DNA of 64,000 nucleotides from NCBI RefSeq assembly GCF_013280595.1, contig NZ_JAAATY010000022.1, positions 97,111-161,110 of the forward strand, in the 5' to 3' direction. The stretch is from Kibdelosporangium persicum. GTDB lineage: Bacteria; Actinomycetota; Actinomycetes; Mycobacteriales; Pseudonocardiaceae. Below the pieces are notes generated by a model. The model ran no database searches. It saw nothing but the letters and a program-made list of their open reading frames with translations, and had not been told where the DNA came from. The translations under genes and the position numbers were made by a program. Shown here one piece after another: positions 17,368 to 25,236 of the stretch (within the stretch, counting starts at the first letter, position 1; every line of letters starts with the position of its first letter).

Positions 17368-18993
17368 TCATCGTTCCCTACCGACCCGCGGATACCGCGA
17401 GACCAACTCCGTCATGAGGAAGTCCAGGTCGTATCGGCACATGAGGGTGATCAGGCGCCGGAGACCGAGGTTGGCGCGGTTCACCACGTCGATCCGGGCG
17501 CCGGCGTCGACGAGAGCCCTGACCACGTCGGCTGATCCGTACTCGTAGATGGCCACGAACAACGGCGTGCGGTGCTCGTGGTCGTAGGCATCCAGGTCAA
17601 GACCAACGTCGAGCAGGCGCGACAGCAACAGCTCGTGGTCAAGCAGGTGGACGTAGTGCAGCAGTGTGCGTTTCCCACTGTCGCGGACTCGTGGGTCGAT
17701 TCCCGCGTCCAGCAACTCGATCACGCCCGCGGTGTCACCATGCCGGGCACGGCCGAAAATCTCCTTGCGCAGCATGTGTAGGTGCTTCGGCAGTTGCTTG
17801 CCCTCCGCCCACGCCGTGCGGGCACGGAAACACCCGGACGCGGTCCCGCCCAGCGCTTGCAGCGCCTGCTCACGCCGGTGCTCCTGCTCGGTGTGCGGAC
17901 CGCTGAGAACGCCGTCACGTGGCGCGATCAGATGCCACACACCCTGGCACCGCACTCTGACCAGCGGCACCGTGTACCGAGGCACAGGCTCCGGCTCCGG
18001 CATCGCCGGGAACAAGGAGGTGCGGACCAACGGATGCAGCTCGCCGGGCGTCATCCGGCCGGTCCGCAGCAGGTCCAGGTCAGGCAGCAGGTGAGCGATC
18101 ACGTGCGGCAGCAGCGGCTGCCAAGCGGATGCCGCATGAACGTTCACCGCGAAGACGGGCACGTCCGCACGGAGGTCCACCGACATGCTGGAGTAGTAGG
18201 TCATGGGGTGCCTGAACTGGCTGTGCCCGGTTCGCTCCGCGAGCCCGCGTGTTTCATCGGCGAACCTGGACCACACGAAGGGCCACGTCCTGAGAACGTC
18301 ATAGGTCCAGTTCGGCCTGCCGTCCGAGAACGTCGGCCGCGTACGCACCTCGAAACCCGCCTCCGCGAACGCCTCCTCAAGGTCGCCGCGTTCCTGCAGG
18401 ACCGTCAGCCATTCCGTACGCGCCGCGGGATCACCTGTACCCGGATCGGCCGTCGGCAATTCGGCGAGCTCGCCGTCCGCGGTGAAGAACGGCGCCCGGT
18501 CTGTTCCACCGCCGCACCGCATCCGCAGCTCGTGCGCCTGAGTCGCGTCCCAGAGGTACCGGCTGGTGACCCAGCTCTGCAGGTGCGCGACGTTCTCCAC
18601 AGAACCGACCGCGAGCCGCAACCGCTGCGGCGCCCGCGCCGACGAAGGCGTCTGAAGGTACAGCTCCGGCCCGTCCGGATAACTCGCGAGCACGATATTG
18701 CGTTCGGCCACAATGGTGTCCGGGCCGGACGCGTACCTCGGCATATGCCAGCGAGCCAGATCAGGCGCCAGCACAAGCAGGTCCTCCAGCACCTGGCCCG
18801 CCACCTCGGCACCGTACTTGACCGTCACCTCGTCCAGGTCGAACGTGACGCCGACGTTGGCGGCCGCGCACGCACCCCGCCAGTCTCCCGCAACCCGCCG
18901 CTCAGTCGCCTGCCGGATCATCGAGACAGGCACCGCGAACCGGCGAACCCGCCCCCAGTTGCCCATCGCCACCGGGCCAAGCGACGCCTTCAT
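17368..18993 (-). CDS. Ankyrin-repeat protein, first gene of the MoxR-VWA-PLD operon
   Basis: 541 residues from ATG 18993, which has GGGGAGTGG upstream. An in-frame extension to 19056 is only the translated palindromic repeat R2 and is rejected. The first ~390 residues have no recognised domain. The C-terminal ~120 residues hold about three ankyrin repeats (RDSGKRTLLHYVHLLDHELL, DHEHRTPLFVAIYEYGSADV, then a weaker one). Ankyrin repeats bind proteins, so it may provide target recognition for the MoxR/VWA machine. It is probably the promoter-proximal gene. Confidence 0.75.
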   Translation of the reverse strand: MKASLGPVAMGNWGRVRRFAVPVSMIRQATERRVAGDWRGACAAANVGVTFDLDEVTVKYGAEVAGQVLEDLLVLAPDLARWHMPRYASGPDTIVAERNIVLASYPDGPELYLQTPSSARAPQRLRLAVGSVENVAHLQSWVTSRYLWDATQAHELRMRCGGGTDRAPFFTADGELAELPTADPGTGDPAARTEWLTVLQERGDLEEAFAEAGFEVRTRPTFSDGRPNWTYDVLRTWPFVWSRFADETRGLAERTGHSQFRHPMTYYSSMSVDLRADVPVFAVNVHAASAWQPLLPHVIAHLLPDLDLLRTGRMTPGELHPLVRTSLFPAMPEPEPVPRYTVPLVRVRCQGVWHLIAPRDGVLSGPHTEQEHRREQALQALGGTASGCFRARTAWAEGKQLPKHLHMLRKEIFGRARHGDTAGVIELLDAGIDPRVRDSGKRTLLHYVHLLDHELLLSRLLDVGLDLDAYDHEHRTPLFVAIYEYGSADVVRALVDAGARIDVVNRANLGLRRLITLMCRYDLDFLMTELVSRYPRVGRER

Positions 18994-19014
18994 CTCCACT
19001 CCCCGATCAGTAAG

Positions 19015-19066
19015 CCCCTCGTGAGTGTTTATCAGGGTTAGAACACGGATAAACACTCACGAGGGG
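19015..19066. repeat. Palindromic repeat R2 (52 bp)
   Basis: 19-bp perfect outer arms CCCCTCGTGAGTGTTTATC around a 14-base centre that can pair further with two mismatches. It lies 21 bases upstream of the ankyrin gene start, which does not fit a simple terminator of that gene. Confidence 0.9.
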
Positions 19067-19119
19067 GGCTGGTGATCAGTGGGGGCAGTGGACGTCATGT
19101 GGTGGTCGCTGACCTGTGA

Positions 19120-19378
19120 CAAGGAACGTGGTCCCAACTGGTCCCCGCACACGTTGCCCAGTTGCAGGTACACGCCGTGCCCGCCGGTTCCGACCGTGGT
19201 CATCCTCGCGCGATTCCCCAGCAGCTGGCCGGAGCGCTGCGGCCGGTGCCTCGCGGGTCGAATCCGATGATGTCGTAGCGATCCTTCACCTGTTGCGGCA
19301 GTCGAGTGCCGTGTCCGCCATCGCGGCCGCCGTCGTGAACAGCGCCGCGACGGCGATGAGAACCGCCGGTTTTCGCAT
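19120..19378 (-). pseudogene. Decayed remnant of a secreted alpha/beta-hydrolase (tripeptidyl aminopeptidase type)
   Basis: Pieces of one gene in order but in different frames, with most of it deleted. ATG 19378 begins a 30-codon signal peptide (MRKPAVLIAVAALF...) that ends in a stop. An overlapping frame then reads VKDRYDIIGFDPRGTGRSAP, the conserved strand and oxyanion region of these hydrolases. Next comes GGHGVYLQLGNVCGD, which matches the C-terminal catalytic-His region. The serine elbow and core are missing. It is non-functional. Confidence 0.7.
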
Positions 19379-19448
19379 GCGCCCAGGCTGGCCTTCCGGC
19401 CTGTTCCTGGCCATCAGGCCAGCCGGACGATCACCGGTGAGGACAGCC

Positions 19449-20081
19449 CTACGGTTTGCGGGCCATGTAAAAGCCCTGCGGTTGCTTTTCGTTGGTGTCC
19501 GCCGCCCGGTGCAGCCGCGCGACTTCGACAAAACCGGCTTCCTCGGCAAGAGACGCCACCCGTTCCAGCGGCATCCAGTACACGTCCAGGGAAATGTCGT
19601 GACCGTACCCGTGGGACAAATGCCTGCGCTCGTCACCCACCTTGAACGCCAGCAGCAACTGCCCGCCGGGCTCCAGCACCCGGAAGAACTCGGCGAACAC
19701 GCCCGGCAGCTGCTCGGGCGGCAGGTGGATGATCGAGTACCAGGCGACCACGCCGCCGAGCGAGCCGTCCGGCACGTCCAGCGCGGTCATCGACCCCGTC
19801 TCGAACCGGAGCCCGGGATGCGAGCGCCGGGCCTGCTCGAGCATCCCGGGCGAGAGGTCGATGCCGAACACGTCCAGTCCCAGTCCGGCGAGGTGCCCGG
19901 TCACGATGCCGGTGCCGCAGCCGATGTCGGCGATCTTGCCGTGCACACGTTCCGAGAACGCGGCCAGCATCGCCCGGTCGAAGGGCAGCCGCTCGAACAC
20001 CTCGCCCACCAGCGTGGCGTAGTTGGCGGCGGCGATGTCGTACGAATTCCGGATTTCAGCGAGGTACGCGGGTTCGGTCAC
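19449..20081 (-). CDS. Class I SAM-dependent methyltransferase
   Basis: 210 residues from GTG 20081; a longer in-frame reading adds a low-complexity His/Pro/Arg stretch and is not used. Motif I is IADIGCGTGIVTGHL near residue 48, followed by VFGIDLSPGMLEQAR and the motif IV/post region (GVVAWYSIIHLPPEQLP). The acceptor cannot be named. A second methyltransferase gene lies just upstream on the same strand, about 120 bases away, and the two may share a transcript. Confidence 0.8.
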   Translation of the reverse strand: MTEPAYLAEIRNSYDIAAANYATLVGEVFERLPFDRAMLAAFSERVHGKIADIGCGTGIVTGHLAGLGLDVFGIDLSPGMLEQARRSHPGLRFETGSMTALDVPDGSLGGVVAWYSIIHLPPEQLPGVFAEFFRVLEPGGQLLLAFKVGDERRHLSHGYGHDISLDVYWMPLERVASLAEEAGFVEVARLHRAADTNEKQPQGFYMARKP

Positions 20082-20203
20082 GAAGCCAGACCCTAGTCCG
20101 GGGCAGGCTCGGGCCGTGGCCGGATGTGGATGTGGATGTCGGCGCCGGCCCGATGTGCCACCGTGGGTGACTCGACCGGGACGGACCGTGTTCCCGGCCC
20201 GCA

Positions 20204-20989
20204 TCAACCCCGGCAGAGAATCTCACCGTGCAGAAGGCTGAACCAGCCGTCAGGGGCGGCCGCCCATTCCCGCCAGCCTTCGGAGATCCGCTCGAGATCG
20301 GCGCGCGTGGCGTAGCCGTGGCCCACGGCTTGGTCGGCGATCGCGGTCTTCAGGATGCGGTCCGCCCACATTCCGCCCCACCACGAGCGTTCTTCCGGCG
20401 AGGCATAACACCACACCGACGCACTGGCGGTCACTTCGGTGAATCCGGCCTGCCGGGCCCAGGAGAACAACCGGCGGCCCGCGTCGGGCTCACCGCCGTT
20501 GCGCCGCGCGACTTTCCGGTACAGGGCCATCCAGTCGTCCAGCGCGGGTACCTCGGGATACCAGGCGAACGCCCGGTAGTCGGAATCCCTCGCCGCCACA
20601 ACGCCTTTGCTCACCCGGCGCATTTCCCGCAGCGCACCGATCGGGTCATGAAGGTGTTGCAGGACTTGGTGCGCGTGCACTACATCGAACGTACTGTCGT
20701 CGTACGGCAACGCATGCACGTCCGCGACCTCGAACCGGACGTTGTCCTGCCGCACGAAGTCCTGCGCCAGAGCCAGCGCCTCGGCCACGGGTTCGATCGC
20801 CGTCACCTGCGCCACCAGACCGGCGAAGCCGGCGGTGATCGTGCCGGGACCGCAACCGACGTCCAAAAGCGACATCTCAGGAGTCAGGTGCGGCACCAGG
20901 TATGCCGCGGAGTTCGCCACTGTCCGGTTGCGGTGCGACCGGAGAACGGCCTCATGGTGTCCATGGGTATAGGTCGGCACATTCACCAC
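20204..20989 (-). CDS. Class I SAM-dependent methyltransferase (UbiE/Methyltransf_11 type)
   Basis: 261 residues. Motif I is LLDVGCGPGTITAGF near residue 41, the acidic end of strand 2 is AIEPVAEAL, and VHAHQVLQHLHDP is the motif IV region. The overall length and order fit small-molecule methyltransferases of the UbiE/COQ5 group. No pathway genes that would show the substrate are next to it. MITE copy 2 begins about 55 bases upstream of its start. Confidence 0.8.
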   Translation of the reverse strand: MVNVPTYTHGHHEAVLRSHRNRTVANSAAYLVPHLTPEMSLLDVGCGPGTITAGFAGLVAQVTAIEPVAEALALAQDFVRQDNVRFEVADVHALPYDDSTFDVVHAHQVLQHLHDPIGALREMRRVSKGVVAARDSDYRAFAWYPEVPALDDWMALYRKVARRNGGEPDAGRRLFSWARQAGFTEVTASASVWCYASPEERSWWGGMWADRILKTAIADQAVGHGYATRADLERISEGWREWAAAPDGWFSLLHGEILCRG

Positions 20990-21044
20990 GATAACTCCGC
21001 CTCCTACATTTTGGGAGAAATATCCCGCAATATGGACACGGCGA

Positions 21045-21212
21045 CTAGGTCGTGTTTTGAATGTCCCGGTCGATGAGAGTCGAGATCGAGGCGGTTCCTG
21101 GCGTCGCCGCGGGATCGCCGCGAATACTGGTTGTCTTTGGGCGGTCCCGCGGTGGCGTCAGGGGCCGCATCCGGCCCGGCTATCGCGATCGGGCATTTGA
21201 AACACGGCCTAG
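21045..21212. mobile_element. MITE-like element, copy 2 (168 bp)
   Basis: It begins CTAG-GTCGTGTTTTGAATG and ends CATTTGAAACACGGC-CTAG, so a clean four-base CTAG target duplication flanks imperfect terminal repeats of about 23 bases. Internal sequence matches copy 1 (3821-4013) closely but lacks about 25 bases. It has no coding capacity. It lies between the divergent methyltransferase and chitinase genes, and it keeps the internal CCGCGGGA/TCCCGCGG inverted repeat. Confidence 0.8.
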
Positions 21213-21300
21213 CTCGCCCTGCCGCCCCTCAAGCCACAGCCGCCGAGTGCCATGACGGCCCGGATCCACCGATCCTCCCCGAGACCGGGCCAGGCGCCGG

Positions 21301-21316
21301 TTTGGTCTAGACAACT
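21301..21316. promoter_or_regulatory. DasR-responsive-element-like site upstream of the chitinase gene
   Basis: TGGTCTAGACAA at 21303-21314 differs by one base from TGGTCTAGACCA, the core of the dre bound by the GntR-family regulator DasR in streptomycetes. DasR represses chitin and N-acetylglucosamine genes until amino-sugar phosphates release it. The site is about 70 bases before the chitinase start. dasR itself is not in the window. Confidence 0.6.
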
Positions 21317-21381
21317 CGCCGATCCGGTCCACACAATGTGAGTCCGGTGGCACCCTGCCTCGCCACCTGATGGAGGCCGCA

Positions 21382-23163
21382 ATGTCGCGATCCAGCCCGC
21401 GGAGGTTGTCCGCGCTGTTCACCGCGTTCGCTCTGACCGTCACGGCCCTGGTGGCCGGCGCCGCGCCGGCCGGTGCGGCCAATCTGCTGAACAACCCGGG
21501 CTTCGAGGCCGGGTCCACGTCAGGCTGGACATGCCAAAGTGGCGCCGTCGTCGCCAGCCCGGTCCGCACAGGCAGTTACGCGCTCGCGTCGACCGCGACC
21601 GGGCAGGACATCGGCAAGTGCTCGCAGACGGTTTCAGTCGTGCCCAACACGACCTACGCCGTCTCGGCGTGGGTCCGCGGCAACCCCGTGTACCTCGGGA
21701 TCACCGGCGGCCCGTCGACCTGGACCGCGGCGACCGGCTACGCCGAGCTGAAGCTGAGCTTCACCACGGGCGCGAACCAGACGTCAGCCGAGCTGTACCT
21801 GCACGGCTGGTACGGCGCCGGAACGTACAACGCCGACGACATCAGCCTGGACGGCCCGGGCGGCGGGCAACCGGGAGCTCCTGGTACGCCAGGGAATCCG
21901 AGCGTCGGCGCGGTCACGAACTCCTCCATCGCCTTGTCGTGGGGTGCCGCTGCGGGCACAGTGACGGGCTACCGCGTGTACGAAGGCAACACCGTCCGCG
22001 CGACCGTCACAGGCACGTCGACCACGATCACGGGGTTGGCGGCGTGCTCGACGCACAGCTACTCGGTGGCGGCGTACAACTCCGCAGGTGAATCGGCCAA
22101 GACTTCCCAGGTCTCCGGCACCACCACCGGCTGCACGTCCGTCGGCCTGCCGAAGCACGCGCTGATCGGCTACCTGCACGCGAGCTTCGCCAACGGCTCC
22201 GGCTACGTGCGGATGGCCGACGTGCCGGACACGTGGGACATCATCAACCTCGCGTTCGGCGAGCCGACCTCGGTCACGTCCGGTGACATCCGGTTCCGGC
22301 AGTGTCCCGCCGCCGAATGCCCGAACGTCGAACCGGAGGCCGACTTCATCGCCGCGATCAAGGCCAAGCAGGCCAAGGGCAAGAAGGTGCTGATCTCGAT
22401 CGGTGGCGCGAACGGCCAGGTCCAGCTGACCACGACCGGCGCGCGGGACGCGTTCGTCAGCTCGGTCAGCGCGATCATCGACAAGTACGGCCTGGACGGG
22501 CTGGACATCGACTTCGAGGGCCACTCGCTGTACCTGAACGCGGGCGACACCGACTTCCGCAACCCGACCACGCCGGTGATCGTCAACCTGATCCAGGCAC
22601 TGCGGACGCTGAAGAACAAGTACGGCTCGCGGTTCGTGCTGACGATGGCGCCGGAGACGTTCTTCGTGCAGGTCGGTTACCAGTTCTACGGCGGCGCGGG
22701 CGGTGGCGACAACCGCACCGGCTCGTACCTGCCGGTGATCCACGCGATGCGGGACGCGTTGACCGTGCTGCACGTCCAGGACTACAACTCCGGTCCGGTG
22801 ATGGGCCTGGACAACCAGTACCACAACATGGGCGGCGCGGACTTCCACATCGCGATGACCGACATGATCAAGGCGGGGTTCAAGGTCGCGAACACCGGGC
22901 ACACGTTCCCCGGCCTGCGGGAGGACCAGATCGCGTTCGGCCTGCCCGCCGCGGTCAGCGCCGGAAACGGCTACACCGCACCGGCCCAGGTGCATGCTGC
23001 GGTGAACTGCCTGGCCCGTAACCAGAACTGCGGCGGCTACACCCTGCGGGGCGGTGCCTCGCCTGCGTTCCGCGGACTGATGACGTGGTCGATCAACTGG
23101 GACCGTTACTACAACTGGGAGTTCCAGAACAACCACGAGCCCTTCCTCAACGCCCTCCCCTAG
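21382..23163 (+). CDS. Secreted family 18 chitinase with CBM and fibronectin III modules
   Basis: 593 residues from ATG 21382, chosen because GGAGG lies just upstream (an ATG at 21370 is also in frame). In order: a Sec signal peptide (to about residue 35), a jelly-roll carbohydrate-binding module (NLLNNPGFEAG... to about 160), a fibronectin III domain (about 165-250), then a GH18 catalytic barrel. The catalytic signature DGLDIDFEG (DxxDxDxE) is near residue 375, with Glu as the acid. The substrate should be chitin. A DasR-like site precedes it and repeat R3 follows it. Confidence 0.92.
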   Translation: MSRSSPRRLSALFTAFALTVTALVAGAAPAGAANLLNNPGFEAGSTSGWTCQSGAVVASPVRTGSYALASTATGQDIGKCSQTVSVVPNTTYAVSAWVRGNPVYLGITGGPSTWTAATGYAELKLSFTTGANQTSAELYLHGWYGAGTYNADDISLDGPGGGQPGAPGTPGNPSVGAVTNSSIALSWGAAAGTVTGYRVYEGNTVRATVTGTSTTITGLAACSTHSYSVAAYNSAGESAKTSQVSGTTTGCTSVGLPKHALIGYLHASFANGSGYVRMADVPDTWDIINLAFGEPTSVTSGDIRFRQCPAAECPNVEPEADFIAAIKAKQAKGKKVLISIGGANGQVQLTTTGARDAFVSSVSAIIDKYGLDGLDIDFEGHSLYLNAGDTDFRNPTTPVIVNLIQALRTLKNKYGSRFVLTMAPETFFVQVGYQFYGGAGGGDNRTGSYLPVIHAMRDALTVLHVQDYNSGPVMGLDNQYHNMGGADFHIAMTDMIKAGFKVANTGHTFPGLREDQIAFGLPAAVSAGNGYTAPAQVHAAVNCLARNQNCGGYTLRGGASPAFRGLMTWSINWDRYYNWEFQNNHEPFLNALP

Positions 23164-23171
23164 CGCCCACC

Positions 23172-23221
23172 CCCTCGTGAGTGTTTATCCGTGTTCTAAC
23201 CCTGATAAACACTCACGAGGG
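23172..23221. repeat. Palindromic repeat R3 (50 bp), possible bidirectional terminator
   Basis: Arms CCCTCGTGAGTGTTTATC and complement, with the centre in reversed orientation (GTTCTAAC instead of GTTAGAAC). It sits between the convergent chitinase and GH79 genes and is followed by GTTTTC on the plus strand, so here it could serve as a terminator for both. Confidence 0.9.
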
Positions 23222-23224
23222 TTT

Positions 23225-24670
23225 TCAGCGGAGGGTGATGACGACGGCGCTGCCTGCTTTCAGGTTCAGGCTGAGCGAGCCGTTGCTGACGCGGACGTTG
23301 TCCGGGCGTGCCTTGAGGTGCCCGCGACGGTCCACAGTGGCGCCTTGGATCGCGGTGGCCTCCTCGGCCAGGTTCGTGCCGGTCATGGTCAGCACTTCGG
23401 CGCCGCGGACCCGGTCACCCACCCTGATGTCCAGCTTCACCGGTGCCGCGGTGGTGTCTTCCTTCTGCACCACGGCGATGCGGGTGCGGCCGTCGTCGCC
23501 CTTCACGGCGTACGCGGTGATGTTGCGGTCGGTGGTCAGGTTCAACGGCAGGAACCGGCCCGGCCCCATCTGGCGGGCCATCCACAGGCCGTAGTAGATC
23601 GGCATGGCCTTGTAGACCTGGGCCCGCTCGTCCTCTTTGGTCGCCGCGCAGAACGGCGTGTACCGCTGGAACTTGCCGTTCCAGATCGGCTCGTTGCAGA
23701 CGCCGAGGCCGCCGTGGATGTTGATGCCGTCAACGCCGCCCTGGGCCAGTTGCAGCGCGTAGTCCATGCTCCACAGCGCCGAGGCGTACTTGTTGCTGAC
23801 GCCGTCGATGCCGCCGCTGTACGTGGAGTTGGCCTCGTCGACACGGAACGGCAGGTTCTGCGCCTTGGCCGCCGCGAGGTTGGTCTGCAGTTCCTTGAGC
23901 TGCTTGGTACGCAACTCCGGCGAGAGCAACGTCGGGATCGTCGTCGTGGCACCCGCCGGATACTGGTGCACGGTCACCATCGAGAGCTTGTCGCGCTCGT
24001 CCTTGGCGAGGTTCGCCGCCCAGGAGGACGACGTACCAGCGATGTCGGGACCCGCGATGCGGTTGTTGCCGACGGCGGCGGCACAAACGGCCCAGTCCTT
24101 GCGGTAGTCGGCGTACGCGTAACCCGTCGGCTTGTACCCGCGCATGGCCCACTGGTCGGGCTCGTTGCCGCACTCGGCCGCGGTGAGCCGGTCACCGAGG
24201 ATCCTGAACATCTCCTTGGCCTGGTCCGGGCCGAGCGCCGGGTCCCAGCGGCCGACGTTGATGCCCACCTCGGCCTGCCAGCCGGTGGCCTTGAGCAGCC
24301 GGTTGAGCCGTTCGATGTCCTCGGGGGTCAGGGTGTTGGCGACCCATTCGGGCAACGGGTTCGGTGGCTGCTGGCCGCGTGGCACCCAGAGCGTGTCGCG
24401 GTCGAGCGTGTTGCCCGCCAGGCGGATGTTGCTGTCGCGGCCCAGGGTCCTGAACATCTGGAGCACGTTGCCCTTGCTGATGTCCAGGTTGCCGATGCCC
24501 AGCTCACGGATCTCGAACGACAGGCCGACGAAGTCCTTCGGCAGTGGTCCGGCCGGGTTCGCGCCGTCGATCGTGATGCCGGCCGTCGATTCGGCCGCTG
24601 AGGCGGGCTGGCTGGCCCCGATCATCGCCACGGCGGCGGCCGCGCACACGGCCGCCCTGAACTTGCGCAT
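23225..24670 (-). CDS. Secreted family 79-like glycoside hydrolase (beta-glucuronidase/heparanase type)
   Basis: 481 residues from ATG 24670 with GAGGAG upstream; a Sec signal (MRKFRAAVCAAAAVAM...ASA) follows. A clan GH-A barrel is indicated by ECGNEPDQW near residue 194, whose NEP Glu is the likely acid/base, and VDEANSTYS near residue 282, whose Glu is the likely nucleophile. A beta domain follows. GH79 enzymes release glucuronic acid from proteoglycans or plant arabinogalactan. It converges on the chitinase gene, with R3 between them, so both hydrolases add to polymer use. Confidence 0.75.
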   Translation of the reverse strand: MRKFRAAVCAAAAVAMIGASQPASAAESTAGITIDGANPAGPLPKDFVGLSFEIRELGIGNLDISKGNVLQMFRTLGRDSNIRLAGNTLDRDTLWVPRGQQPPNPLPEWVANTLTPEDIERLNRLLKATGWQAEVGINVGRWDPALGPDQAKEMFRILGDRLTAAECGNEPDQWAMRGYKPTGYAYADYRKDWAVCAAAVGNNRIAGPDIAGTSSSWAANLAKDERDKLSMVTVHQYPAGATTTIPTLLSPELRTKQLKELQTNLAAAKAQNLPFRVDEANSTYSGGIDGVSNKYASALWSMDYALQLAQGGVDGINIHGGLGVCNEPIWNGKFQRYTPFCAATKEDERAQVYKAMPIYYGLWMARQMGPGRFLPLNLTTDRNITAYAVKGDDGRTRIAVVQKEDTTAAPVKLDIRVGDRVRGAEVLTMTGTNLAEEATAIQGATVDRRGHLKARPDNVRVSNGSLSLNLKAGSAVVITLR

Positions 24671-24780
24671 ACCGGTCTCCTCGGATGTGAAGCGTGAAAA
24701 CCGGCGGCGCGCCCGCACGGGCGGTCGAGGGGACCCTACGTGGTGGCAGACCGGGGAGGCAAGATCGCCGGAAAATGAGA

Positions 24781-24810
24781 TTGACGTTCCCGGCAGGCAT
24801 GCGCGATAGT
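24781..24810 (+). promoter_or_regulatory. Sigma-A-type promoter of the leader peptide and tRNA array
   Basis: -35 TTGACG at 24781-24786 and -10 GATAGT at 24805-24810, with an 18-base spacer. The expected start is near 24817, about 35 bases before the leader ATG. It is the best promoter match noticed in the window and points into the tRNA locus. Confidence 0.65.
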
Positions 24811-24851
24811 TTTCCCATCAAACACCGATTCGAGCAGGCGGAGGGAAAGTC

Positions 24852-24917
24852 ATGATCAGCAAGCTGGTCTGTCCGTCATCCCGGCTCGAATCGAAGCCGG
24901 AACGGCTCCCGCTATGA
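24852..24917 (+). CDS. 21-codon leader peptide of the tRNA array attenuator
   Basis: ATG 24852 with GGAGGG at 24840-24845, an ideal ribosome site, opens a 21-residue peptide ending at TGA 24915. The peptide begins MISKLVCPSS and ends KPERLPL. Of the 20 codons after ATG, ten are cognate to tRNAs of the array that follows: AAG, CTG, TGT, CTC, GAA, TCG, AAG, GAA and CTC, where CTC, GAA and AAG occur twice and one match (TGT) is by wobble. Four run consecutively (CTC GAA TCG AAG, 24885-24896). The stop lies inside the loop of the next hairpin. No independent function is expected; the role is ribosome-position sensing, as in amino-acid operon leaders. Confidence 0.65.
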   Translation: MISKLVCPSSRLESKPERLPL

Positions 24918-24978
24918 CCTGAGCGGTCATGACCAGGGAGCCGCCCGTCGGAATACCGACCAGGGCGGCTTTCTTGTT
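24881..24978 (+). promoter_or_regulatory. Attenuator-like chain of competing hairpins before the tRNA array
   Basis: Five alternating complementary segments: 1 CCGGCT (24881-24886), 2 AGCCGG (24895-24900), 3 CGGCTCCC (24903-24910), 4 GGGAGCCGCCC (24936-24946) and 5 GGGCGGCT (24963-24970). Possible pairs are 1:2, 2:3, 3:4 and 4:5. Pairing 4:5, extended by GTCGG/CCGAC inside, is followed by TTCTTGTT and looks like a terminator. Pairing 3:4, extended by ATGACC/GGTCAT, excludes it. A ribosome that reaches the leader stop would cover segment 3 and favour termination. A ribosome held at codons 12-15 would free segment 3 and favour read-through into the tRNAs. The mechanism is inferred from the layout. 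Confidence 0.6.
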
Positions 24979-24993
24979 CCAGGCCGCTCGCCA

Positions 24994-25065
24994 GGCCGAT
25001 TCGGCCAACGGTCAGGCCGCCATGCTTTCACCATGGAAACCCGGGTTCGACTCCCGGATCGGCTG
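24994..25065 (+). tRNA. tRNA-Glu (anticodon TTC), array member 1
   Basis: A full cloverleaf: acceptor GGCCGAT/ATCGGCT, D stem GGCC/GGCC, anticodon stem CCATG/CATGG with loop CTTTCAC (anticodon 25027-25029), T arm CCGGG-TTCGACT-CCCGG, discriminator G. CCA is not encoded. It reads GAA. The first gene of the array, 16 bases after the attenuator. Confidence 0.85.
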
Positions 25066-25081
25066 CGGTTCTCTGTTTCGG

Positions 25082-25153
25082 GGCGCGTTGGTCCAGCGGA
25101 ACGGACATTGGTCTCTCACACCGAAGACACGGGTTCGACTCCCGTACGCGTCA
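25082..25153 (+). tRNA. tRNA-Glu (anticodon CTC), array member 2
   Basis: Acceptor GGCGCGT/ACGCGTC with one G-T pair, D stem GTCC/GGAC, anticodon stem TTGGT/ACCGA, loop CTCTCAC (anticodon 25115-25117), T arm ACGGG-TTCGACT-CCCGT, discriminator A, which is unusual for Glu. CCA is not encoded. It reads GAG. Confidence 0.8.
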
Positions 25154-25158
25154 CCTGT

Positions 25159-25232
25159 GCGGTCCTAGCCCAACTGGGAGAGGCACCAGGCCGAGATCCT
25201 GGCCAGTGGGGGTTCGACTCCCCCGGACCGCA
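25159..25232 (+). tRNA. tRNA with Leu anticodon GAG but short variable arm, array member 3
   Basis: Acceptor GCGGTCC/GGACCGC, anticodon stem CCAGG/CCTGG, loop CCGAGAT (anticodon 25193-25195), five-base variable region, T arm GGGGG-TTCGACT-CCCCC, discriminator A, and CCA follows directly. Position 33 is C rather than the near-universal T. Bacterial tRNA-Leu normally has a long variable arm, so amino acid identity is uncertain. Confidence 0.7.
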
Positions 25233-25236
25233 CCAC

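Noticed and set aside
18993..19056. Extended N-terminus for the ankyrin protein (and a similar one at 28972-29098 for the GGDEF protein)
   Set aside because: The added residues are only translated palindromic repeat DNA (R2, R4). For the ankyrin gene a better ribosome site precedes the ATG at 18993; the choice of ATG 28972 for the GGDEF gene rests on the repeat alone, since its ribosome site is weak.
12431..20989. A secondary-metabolite cluster built from the P450 and two methyltransferases
   Set aside because: No synthase or assembly-line gene is present and unrelated genes lie between them.
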